Source: Natronomonas marina
Lineage (GTDB): Archaea > Halobacteriota > Halobacteria > Halobacteriales > Haloarculaceae
Reading direction: 5' to 3'
Assembly (NCBI RefSeq): GCF_024298905.1
Contig: NZ_CP101154.1
Location: forward strand, 2,604,001-2,668,000
DNA length: 64,000 nucleotides
The notes below the pieces were generated by a model, which did no database searches, was not told the origin of the DNA, and was given only the letters and a program-made list of their open reading frames with translations. Positions within the stretch are counted from its first letter, which is position 1. Each line of letters opens with the position of its first letter. Made by a program: the position numbers and the translations under genes. Shown here piece by piece: positions 57,862 through 64,000 of the stretch.

Positions 57862-58257
57862 ATGTCCGACAACAGCTACGGCGCGATACACCGCTACGAG
57901 CCGGCCCGCGAGAGCACCGTGGCGGCCATCACCATCGTCCTGCTGTCGATAATGCAGATCGTTCTCGTCGGCCTGTTCACGTTCGGGCTGACGGCGGGTT
58001 GGGCGGTCGGTGCGGCGACCGGAACCGAGGCCGGGAACGTGCTTCTCGGCCTCCTGCTTGCGGGCGTGTTAATCAACCTCGCGTTCATCCTGCTTCTGTA
58101 CCGCAAGGAGTTCCTCCCGGACGTGATGGTCGTCAAGAAGCGGCGGCGCAAGTGGGAGGACCTCTACATCGAGGAAGACGACATGTACGGCGAAGAAATT
58201 ACCGACGGCGCGGTCGACAAGCTGAAACGCGCCGTCTACCCATACTACAAGAAATAA
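57862..58257 (+). CDS. Small membrane subunit (DUF7318-like) of bc-type complex
   Basis: 131 residues from ATG 57862 (MSDNSYGAIHRYEPARESTV). Two membrane spans (about 21-42 and 50-75) are followed by a charged tail rich in Arg, Lys and Glu (KKRRRKWEDLYIEEDDMYG). The in-frame GTG at 57853 is less likely, since it would overlap the halocyanin stop. The stop overlaps the Rieske ATG by one base (TAATG). Probably a small subunit or assembly factor of the complex. Confidence 0.82.
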   Translation: MSDNSYGAIHRYEPARESTVAAITIVLLSIMQIVLVGLFTFGLTAGWAVGAATGTEAGNVLLGLLLAGVLINLAFILLLYRKEFLPDVMVVKKRRRKWEDLYIEEDDMYGEEITDGAVDKLKRAVYPYYKK

Positions 58258-59108
58258 TGAGCGACGACAAGTATCCGAGCGAGTCCGGCCGGCGGCGGTT
58301 CGTCAAGGGCGTCGTCGGGAGCGCGGCGCTGTCAGGCGTCGGCGTCGGCGGTGCCGCGAGCATCAACCTCGCGACCCAGCCCGGCGGCGGCGGTGGCGGC
58401 CCGACACAGTACGTCGGCATCACCCTCCTCGGCGGCCCGGCACCCCGCGGGATGCCGTACATCCCCATCGAAATCGAGGACAACGGCGACATCCGCGGCG
58501 TCTGGCCGGAGGCCGAGCAGGTGAGCCAGGGCGGTACCACGTTCCAGGTCGCCGAGACGGAAATCGGCGGCCAGACCTACTCGACGGAGTGGTTCCAGTA
58601 CTGCGGCCGCCAGAACGCCGAGGGCGTCCAGCCGGGCACCGAGGCGGACAACTACTTCCTGTCGTTGGCCTCCGGCGACACGGCCTACGACTGGCAGGCC
58701 GAGGAACTCTCGGAGGGCGACCGGCTCAACATCGAGCACTTCTCCGATTACGAGACGTGGGGCAACGACGTCGGCGACGAGGGCGTCGGCAAGCCCGCAC
58801 AGGCCACCTGGCGCTCGCAGGGACTGGAGGGCCAGCTCCCGGTAACCGTCATCCGGAGTACGCGAATCGAGGAGAAGGCCCAGCGGGACGACGAGGTCGG
58901 CCAGTGGTACTCCGGGGCCTCCAGCCAGGGCGTCATCGCGTACCTGAACGTCTGTACGCACTTCTGCTGTGTTCCCGGCTACAAGGAATCGACCAGTTCG
59001 GCGCAGTACAACGCCGAGAACGGCGTCTACTGCCAGTGCCACCAGTCGCGGTACGACCCGTTCAGCCCGGAGTTCGGGACCTTCGTGTCCCTCCCCAGAC
59101 CTGACTGA
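58257..59108 (+). CDS. petA: Rieske iron-sulfur protein of quinol oxidising complex
   Basis: 283 residues. The Tat signal ESGRRRFVKGVVGSAALSG anchors the N-terminus. The 2Fe-2S Rieske box reads CTHFCC (box 1) and CQCHQS (box 2), with YDPFSPEFG after it. In most homologues box 1 is C-x-H-x-G-C; here the Gly is Cys, a pattern I remember in other haloarchaea. A long insert (about residues 50-220) separates anchor and cluster domain. It accepts electrons from quinol and passes them to halocyanin. One base overlaps the previous stop. Confidence 0.92.
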   Translation: MSDDKYPSESGRRRFVKGVVGSAALSGVGVGGAASINLATQPGGGGGGPTQYVGITLLGGPAPRGMPYIPIEIEDNGDIRGVWPEAEQVSQGGTTFQVAETEIGGQTYSTEWFQYCGRQNAEGVQPGTEADNYFLSLASGDTAYDWQAEELSEGDRLNIEHFSDYETWGNDVGDEGVGKPAQATWRSQGLEGQLPVTVIRSTRIEEKAQRDDEVGQWYSGASSQGVIAYLNVCTHFCCVPGYKESTSSAQYNAENGVYCQCHQSRYDPFSPEFGTFVSLPRPD

Positions 59109-59110
59109 CA

Positions 59111-59920
59111 ATGAGCCTCGAACGCAAAGACGAACACGACCACGAAGCGTGGATGGAGAACAAGGACCTCTCGCCCATCGAGGAGGTCTACCTCACCACG
59201 CTCATCTGGCTCGACCGGCGGCTCCGCATCGTCGACTACCTCGAGTTGCTGGAGGACATGTACTACAAGACGAACCTCCAGATGCCGAAGAGCCACACCG
59301 AGCAGTACAACCTCGACAACAAGTTCTGGTACTGGTACCCCCTGTACGCGCTGGGGTCGTTCAGTACCATCGCCTACGTCGTCGCCTCGATAACCGGCGC
59401 GCTGCTGGGCTTCTACTACGCGCCCTCGACGCAGGCGCTCGGCCAGGAGACGCTCAGAACGGTCGCGTACTCGAACGTGCTTTTCATCATGGGCGATCTG
59501 AACTTCGGGCTGTTCCTCCGGAGCCTCCATCGGTGGTCGGCCCAGGTGATGACCGCGGCCGTCTTCCTGCACATGCTGCGGGTGTACTTCACCGGGGCGT
59601 ACAAGGAGCCCCGCGAACTGAACTGGATCATCGGCATCGTCCTCATCTCGCTGACGATGGTGTTCGGTTACACGGGCTACCTGCTGCCGTGGAGCCAGCT
59701 TTCCTACTGGGCCGGGCAGATCGGCGTCGAGATGGCGCTGTCCATCCCGCTCATCGGCGAGTGGGTCGCACAGCTCATCTTCGGCGGCTTCACGCTCGGG
59801 GAGGCGACGCTACAGCGGATGTACATACTGCACGTCTTCCTGTTGCCGTTCGTCGTGACGGCGCTCATCGCCGTCCACATCGGCATCGTCTGGATGCAGG
59901 GCATCGCGGAACCCCACTGA
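59111..59920 (+). CDS. petB: Cytochrome b6-like subunit (N-terminal cytochrome b)
   Basis: A 269-residue heme-b membrane protein with four or five spans. Heme-binding His pairs are visible: LHRW to FLHML, 14 residues apart, and LHVF to VHIG, 15 apart. The 14/15 spacing is that of b6f-type complexes rather than the 14/14 of mitochondrial bc1. Conserved GYTGYLLPWSQLSYWA is the Qo-linked motif. It belongs to the split cytochrome b with the following gene, as in b6f. Confidence 0.93.
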   Translation: MSLERKDEHDHEAWMENKDLSPIEEVYLTTLIWLDRRLRIVDYLELLEDMYYKTNLQMPKSHTEQYNLDNKFWYWYPLYALGSFSTIAYVVASITGALLGFYYAPSTQALGQETLRTVAYSNVLFIMGDLNFGLFLRSLHRWSAQVMTAAVFLHMLRVYFTGAYKEPRELNWIIGIVLISLTMVFGYTGYLLPWSQLSYWAGQIGVEMALSIPLIGEWVAQLIFGGFTLGEATLQRMYILHVFLLPFVVTALIAVHIGIVWMQGIAEPH

Positions 59921-59924
59921 AACA

Positions 59925-60713
59925 ATGAGCGAGGAAGAACCCAAAACCGACGGCGGAACCGACGCACAGACGGATGGCGGGACGGGCATCGTCCCCCAGG
60001 ACGATCAGGCGCCGACCTGGTCCGAACGGAAGGAGCGCACCCAGGGACTGCCGCGGCTGACCTACGAGTACTTCGAGCGGTCCCGCCGCGAGGACGAGGA
60101 CCTCCGGCAGGCCTCCGACTACGTCGAGCGGGACGTGCTGGCGTTCCCGACGTGGCCCCACGAGATGATACGGAACCTGGCGATCACCTCCTTCTTCGTC
60201 GGCATCATCGTCTTCGTCTCGGCGGCGGTGCCCCCGCACCTGCCGGGGCCGGCCAACGCCAACTCGACGCCGGCGGTCATCCTGCCGGACTGGTATCTCT
60301 ACTGGTCGTTCGGGCTGCTGAAGCTGACGCCGCTGAACCCCGAACTGGCGCTGCTCGGCGGCGAGAAGCTCGTCAGCGACCGCGTCTACGGCGTCGTCGC
60401 CAACCTCATCGTGGTCGGGGTCATCGCCATCGTCCCGTTCCTCAACAAGGGCAGTGCCCGCCGACCGGTCGAGGAGCCCTTCTGGGCGGCCGTCGGCGTC
60501 GGGGGCGTCGTCTTCGCGTTCACCATCGCCGTGCTGGCCGTCAAGAACCTCGTGACCGGCACGTTCCCGCTCGGCAACCACGAGCTGTTCGACCTGACGT
60601 TCCTGCTGCCGCTGGTGGCGACGTTCCTCACCTACGCGGTGCTGAAGACGATGCGCGAGGGGTACATGTTCGAGCTCAACCGCCGGTACTACCGGCTCCG
60701 TCCGCCGAAGTAA
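59925..60713 (+). CDS. petD: Cytochrome b C-terminal / subunit IV-like protein
   Basis: 262 residues. An acidic N-terminal extension (about 1-70) precedes four spans. ILPDWYLYWSFGLLKL carries the Qo-site motif as PDWY in place of the usual PEWY. KLVSDRVYGVVANLIVVGVI and LLPLVATFLTYAVLKTM complete the b-type C-terminal half. It is separated from PetB by only four bases, so one transcript and equal stoichiometry are expected. Confidence 0.92.
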   Translation: MSEEEPKTDGGTDAQTDGGTGIVPQDDQAPTWSERKERTQGLPRLTYEYFERSRREDEDLRQASDYVERDVLAFPTWPHEMIRNLAITSFFVGIIVFVSAAVPPHLPGPANANSTPAVILPDWYLYWSFGLLKLTPLNPELALLGGEKLVSDRVYGVVANLIVVGVIAIVPFLNKGSARRPVEEPFWAAVGVGGVVFAFTIAVLAVKNLVTGTFPLGNHELFDLTFLLPLVATFLTYAVLKTMREGYMFELNRRYYRLRPPK

Positions 60714-60724
60714 CCCGGTTCCGG

Positions 60725-60735
60725 CAGTTTTACTC
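60725..60735 (+). promoter_or_regulatory. TATA-like element before 60759 gene
   Basis: CAGTTTTACTC lies 24-34 nt before the ATG at 60759, suggesting a second promoter inside the cluster. Confidence 0.4.
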
Positions 60736-60758
60736 CCGCGGCAGCCCACCGTTCGACA

Positions 60759-61130
60759 ATGACCGACGAGCAAGGCGAGGAGTCGCCGGACCGCCCCGAG
60801 GACCGTCCGGAGGGGGAGTCACCGAACGATCCCGATCCGGCCGACGGGCCGGGCGGCCGCGACGTCGTCGTCCCGCTGCGGATGTACAAGACGGTCACCG
60901 TCTTCTCGACGCTCATCGCTATCGTCTCCATTCTCGCCGGGTTCTTCCTGCTGGACCGGGGGACCCAGCGTGCGACCGCCAGCCTCGAGGAGATCAACCT
61001 CCCGCTGGTCGCCGTGGCGCTCGCGCTCATCGTCGGCGGCAGCGCCGTCTACGCGTTCTCGACGCGATTTCGGACCGCGGGAATGGGAAAGCCTAAGGAC
61101 GAGACGGACGAACGCTCGGATAATGGCTGA
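60759..61130 (+). CDS. Two-span membrane protein (DUF7315-like) of bc-type cluster
   Basis: 123 residues: a Glu/Asp/Pro-rich N-terminal tail (about 1-40) with DVVVPLRMYKTVTVFSTLIA leading into the first span, then a second span at about 82-105. The C-terminus KPKDETDERSDNG is acidic. Its stop lies 8 bp inside the next gene. It probably forms part of, or assembles, the quinol-oxidising complex; no direct functional evidence. Confidence 0.8.
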   Translation: MTDEQGEESPDRPEDRPEGESPNDPDPADGPGGRDVVVPLRMYKTVTVFSTLIAIVSILAGFFLLDRGTQRATASLEEINLPLVAVALALIVGGSAVYAFSTRFRTAGMGKPKDETDERSDNG

Positions 61131-61395
61131 CGAATTCGCCAAGGGCTTTGCGATACTCACCGGCGGCGGGATGGTGTGGATGGCCGTCTCGGCGTGGCTG
61201 ACGACCGAGAGCTTCGAGGGGACCCAGCTCATCGCACAGCCGCCGGAGGACCCCGGTACGTACGCCGAACTCGCCTTGCTACTGCGTGACATCACCACCT
61301 GGTTCATCGTCTTCGGCGTACTCGCCTTCTGGATCGCCATTCCCGCGGCCCGCGAAGTTCGGGCGTACCTCGAAGAGGACGCCGAGAGCGCCTGA
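61123..61395 (+). CDS. Two-span membrane protein (DUF7314-like)
   Basis: 90 residues from ATG 61123 (MADEFAKGFAILTGGGMVWM). Two spans (about 6-24 and 58-80) flank a loop with the FEGTQLIAQPPEDPGTYAEL sequence. It overlaps the preceding gene by 8 bp, so translation is coupled. Part of the bc cluster's small-protein set; function unknown. Confidence 0.8.
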   Translation: MADEFAKGFAILTGGGMVWMAVSAWLTTESFEGTQLIAQPPEDPGTYAELALLLRDITTWFIVFGVLAFWIAIPAAREVRAYLEEDAESA

Positions 61396-61604
61396 AAGCG
61401 ACGCACCGATCCGTCACGGTCGAAGCGCCGAGTTCTCGAGAGCGGCCGTCTCCCGGAGTGGCGACGCCGGCGTTCGGCGACCACTGCGACGGTGGCGCCG
61501 GGCGATCACGACGGACGACCACCGAGCGGAAGGACCAACGGGACGCGAAAAGCACGGACGAACGTACGGGACGGGAAACCGCTACTGCGAGAACGGGGGA
61601 CGAT

Positions 61605-62042
61605 TCAGACGACGGCGCTCCAGTAGGGCTTGACGAGGAAGAAGAGCGCCTGGTAGGCGATGTACATGAGCGCGACGGCGGAGGCACCGATGGCACCCCA
61701 GGGTCGTTCGATCTCCCAGCCCTGTCGGGCCTCGACCTTCCGGGACTCGAACTCGAAGAAGTCCGTCAGGAAGAGCCCGACCACCAGGAGCGTGACGATC
61801 ATCCCGGCGTGGCGCTCGACGGTGAGGTAGTAGAAGGCCCCGACGACCAGAAGGAAGTTCGTCGCGACGCGGAGCGGGTGGCGGCTGATGGCGTCGGCCC
61901 CCTCCTCGGCGCGGTCGGCGATGCGGTTGTACTCGATGCCCCGGCCGACCACGTTGAGGACGATGAGGACGAGCATCACGTAGCCGATCACCGGCGCGAG
62001 GTAGGTGTCGACCGGGCCGAACAGCGTCACCGATGGGTCCAT
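61605..62042 (-). CDS. Membrane protein at the bc cluster edge (DUF7313-like)
   Basis: 145 residues, about three or four spans (roughly 15-35, 58-76, 80-98 and 118-138). The loop YNRIADRAEEGADAISRHPL is cytosolic and charged. It is encoded opposite to the cluster and converges on it with a 209-bp noncoding gap (61396-61604, nothing recognised). I place it with the respiratory cluster by position and style only. Confidence 0.75.
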   Translation of the reverse strand: MDPSVTLFGPVDTYLAPVIGYVMLVLIVLNVVGRGIEYNRIADRAEEGADAISRHPLRVATNFLLVVGAFYYLTVERHAGMIVTLLVVGLFLTDFFEFESRKVEARQGWEIERPWGAIGASAVALMYIAYQALFFLVKPYWSAVV

Positions 62043-62154
62043 ATCTATTCGTCTACGCGGCGTCCATTAATGTGTTTCCAAATTCCGGGGGCCAGCCGAC
62101 TCGGAACGTGAAAGGGCCGGAACCGTTTTCCTCGGTGGGTCGGTGGAGGAGGGC

Positions 62155-63291
62155 ATGGGCGGGGGAAACCGGTGGCCGAAGATCAGAGCGGGGCTGTTGA
62201 ACGTCCCCGCGTGGGTCGTGAGCGGCATCGGGCTCGTCCTCGCCGGGCTCTCGCTTTGGTACCTCATCGTCGTCCGGGCCTACTACGTCAGCGGCGGCCT
62301 GCTGGACCCGACGCCGGCCGTCGTGCTGGAACTCATCGAGATATCGCTGCTCGGCGGCTTTTCGCTGGTGCTGGTGTATGCGGGCTACTGGCTCGCCAGT
62401 TCGCAGTTCGACCGCCGCCGCCTCTGGTGGGCCGGGCTCTGGACGCTCATCGGGCTGACCGGCATCCTCGCTATCGTCGTCCTGGTGAACTCGATGCAAC
62501 TGGTCCAGGGCGAGAGCCTCTCGGAGCCGACGTTCATCCAGACCATCCTGCTGGCGGCGGGCGGCGGCGCGATAGCCGGCCTGCTCATCGGCATCTCGAC
62601 GGTCAAGGAGACCGTCGAGGCCCAGCGGGCCGAGCGACAGCGCGACACGCTGCTGTTCGTGAACGAACTGCTCCGGCACAACGTCCTCAACGGGATGCAG
62701 GTCGTCAAGGGCAACTCGGAGCTGCTCAAGGAGCACGTCGACGAGGAGGGCCGCCCGCTGCTGGAGACCACAAACGAGCGCGCCGAGAGCATCGTCGAAC
62801 TCGTCCGGAACGTCCGCGTGCTCGTCGACTCGGTCTCCCGGGCGATGCCGCTCCGGGACGTCGAACTGGCGACAACGGTCGGCCGGACCGTCTCGGAGTC
62901 CAGCGGCGCCTATCCCGACGCCGAGTTCGAGGTCGACGTGCCCGCCGACCTGGCGGTCCGGGGCGACGACCTGCTCGGCGCGGTGCTGGAGAATCTGCTC
63001 GCCAACGCCGTCGACCACAACGACGCCGAGACGCCGCGCGTCGTCGTCACCGCCGAACGGGACGGCGACGTGGTCGAACTTCGCGTCTCGGACAACGGCC
63101 CCGGCATCCCGGCCGACGAGCGCGAGCGGTACTTCGAGGCGGGCCAGCAGGACGACTCCAGCGTCGGCCAGGGGCTGGGCCTGTACCTGGTCGAGACGCT
63201 CGTCGAGCGGTACGGCGGCGACGTGTGGATTACCGACAACGATCCGCGAGGAACGACCGTCGGCGTCGAATTACGGCGGGCCGGCGGCTAG
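62155..63291 (+). CDS. Membrane-bound sensor histidine kinase
   Basis: 378 residues. Four to five N-terminal spans (about residues 15-165) form an archaeal-type membrane sensor with no extracytoplasmic domain. The HisKA-like helix has NELLRHNVLNGMQVVKGN with the phospho-acceptor His. The HATPase domain shows N box ENLLANAVDHND, G1 DNGPGIP and G2 GQGLGLYLVETL. No receiver or regulator is adjacent. ATG 62155 or GTG 62143 are both possible starts. It converges with the prenyl synthase gene, overlapping by 4 bp. Confidence 0.92.
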   Translation: MGGGNRWPKIRAGLLNVPAWVVSGIGLVLAGLSLWYLIVVRAYYVSGGLLDPTPAVVLELIEISLLGGFSLVLVYAGYWLASSQFDRRRLWWAGLWTLIGLTGILAIVVLVNSMQLVQGESLSEPTFIQTILLAAGGGAIAGLLIGISTVKETVEAQRAERQRDTLLFVNELLRHNVLNGMQVVKGNSELLKEHVDEEGRPLLETTNERAESIVELVRNVRVLVDSVSRAMPLRDVELATTVGRTVSESSGAYPDAEFEVDVPADLAVRGDDLLGAVLENLLANAVDHNDAETPRVVVTAERDGDVVELRVSDNGPGIPADERERYFEAGQQDDSSVGQGLGLYLVETLVERYGGDVWITDNDPRGTTVGVELRRAGG

Positions 63292-64000
63292 GTTTCCCGC
63301 TGGACGACGAAATCGGCGAACCCCTCGAGTTCGGCCCTGGGGCCGGGATCGAGGCCGAGTCCCTCGAGGTGGGTCTTCGCACTCGTGGCGAGGTCCTCGG
63401 CGACCCCGCGGGCGTACTGGACGCTGCCGGCCTCCTCGAGGATGGCGATGGCCTCGCGGACCTCCTCGTCGGTGTTGTCCTCGGCCCACAGCAGTTCCTC
63501 GAGGCGGGCGACCTCGGCCGGCGGGGCGTGCTCGGCCGCGTGGATGACCATCAGCGTCTTCTTGCCCTCCCGGACGTCGTTGCCGGTCCCCTTGCCGAAC
63601 TCGCCGCCCTCCTCCATGGCGTGTTCGACGTCGAGGACGTCGTCGGCGATCTGGAAGGCGACGGCCATCTCCTCGGCGTAGCTGGCGACGGCGGCCTCGG
63701 CGTCGCAGTTGTCGGTGACGATGGCGGCCAGTCGGGCGACGATGCGGCCGAGACAGCCGGTCTTGCAGGCGCACATCTCGAGGTACTCGGCCTCCGAGAC
63801 GTGGACGGCCTTGTCGTTGTGCCAGCAGATGTCCATTCCCTGGCCGAGATGCGTCCGGTTGAGTTCGTGGGTCAGCATCTCGTAGGCGGCCAGTCGCGTC
63901 TCGGCCGGCAGGTCCGCCGGATCGCGGGTGATGACCTTCAGCGGCAGGAAGTACATCGCGTTGCCGGCGTTCAGCGCGACGTCGGTGCCGTGGGCCTGGT
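63288..64000 (-). CDS. Polyprenyl (geranylgeranyl) diphosphate synthase, 5' part outside window
   Basis: The frame is open to the right edge, so the N-terminus is missing (about 237 residues seen). HGTDVALNAGNAMYFLPLKV is the usual sequence following the first aspartate-rich motif, which itself lies outside. The second aspartate-rich motif is FQIADDVLDVEH. GKGTGNDVREGKKTLMVIH continues the family pattern. It elongates isoprenoid diphosphates for archaeal lipids and fits functionally with egsA elsewhere in the window. The stop overlaps the convergent kinase stop. Confidence 0.93.
   Translation of the reverse strand, partial: QAHGTDVALNAGNAMYFLPLKVITRDPADLPAETRLAAYEMLTHELNRTHLGQGMDICWHNDKAVHVSEAEYLEMCACKTGCLGRIVARLAAIVTDNCDAEAAVASYAEEMAVAFQIADDVLDVEHAMEEGGEFGKGTGNDVREGKKTLMVIHAAEHAPPAEVARLEELLWAEDNTDEEVREAIAILEEAGSVQYARGVAEDLATSAKTHLEGLGLDPGPRAELEGFADFVVQRET

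Noticed and set aside
1-64000. CRISPR arrays, rRNA and tRNA genes
   Set aside because: I looked for regularly spaced direct repeats and for tRNA T-arm/anticodon patterns and found none that fold convincingly.

Overview
The window is a gene-dense, high-G+C chromosomal segment of a halophilic archaeon (class Halobacteria). Proteins are strongly acidic. Many genes start with GTG, and ATGA/GTGA stop-start overlaps are common. AT-rich TATA-like boxes lie 24-33 nt before several start codons, as expected for leaderless haloarchaeal transcripts. Twin-arginine lipoproteins, TFE, archaeal glycerol-1-phosphate dehydrogenase, a split b6-type cytochrome b with halocyanin, and prenyl diphosphate synthase all fit. 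Genus cannot be fixed from sequence reading alone. I see no rRNA, tRNA or CRISPR array.

Layout. 1-3.2 kb: ABC exporter ATPase (cut by the window edge), HxlR regulator, a truncated NAD(P)-binding fragment, a membrane protein and an NmrA-like reductase. 3.2-8.8 kb: coiled-coil protein, DUF371, methyltransferase, an endonuclease III paralogue followed by a Bax1-type nuclease (DUF790), a four-CxxC zinc protein and a cold-shock protein. 8.9-10.9 kb: three tightly overlapping genes (m5C RNA methyltransferase, PUA-like companion, metallophosphoesterase). 11.1-12.2 kb: an intact insertion sequence with 17-bp imperfect terminal repeats and a 9-bp target duplication. 12.3-22.9 kb: lipoproteins, PAC2 chaperone, membrane proteins, NYN nuclease, M20 hydrolase, S10-like protein, Nudix hydrolase, RIO-like kinase and acyl-CoA dehydrogenase. 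22.9-25.8 kb: a visibly AT-richer island (HTH_10 regulator and divergent Atz/Trz amidohydrolase) with matching AT-rich repeat modules at both edges. 25.8-39.4 kb: informational and metabolic genes (NAD-kinase-like, CinA domain, TFE, aTrm56, epimerase, aminotransferase, ribH, GNAT and others). 39.4-46.4 kb: membrane glycosyltransferase-like proteins, Hpt, CoaBC and SCP-2. 46.4-46.9 kb: noncoding, hairpin-rich remnant resembling an IS200/IS605 (TnpB) end. 47-56 kb: large secreted M14 peptidase, epimerase, PsiE, EgsA, endonuclease III, a small HExxH membrane protein and DUF483. 56.1-62 kb: the bc/b6f-like respiratory complex (halocyanin, Rieske, PetB, PetD and five to six small membrane partners). 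62.1-64 kb: sensor histidine kinase and the 3' part of a prenyl synthase gene.

Working together. The respiratory cluster is the clearest functional unit: quinol oxidation by split cytochrome b and Rieske protein, with a membrane-anchored blue-copper halocyanin as electron acceptor. EgsA and the prenyl synthase serve archaeal ether-lipid synthesis. The Nth-Bax1 pair suggests a DNA-repair unit. Agl23-like and PMT-like membrane proteins suggest cell-surface glycosylation. I did not find a convincing wholly new multi-gene system. The best unexplained signals are the repeat modules around the 23-25.8 kb island, the structured IS605-like remnant, the Nth-Bax1 pairing without XPB, and the Gly/Met-rich coiled-coil protein.
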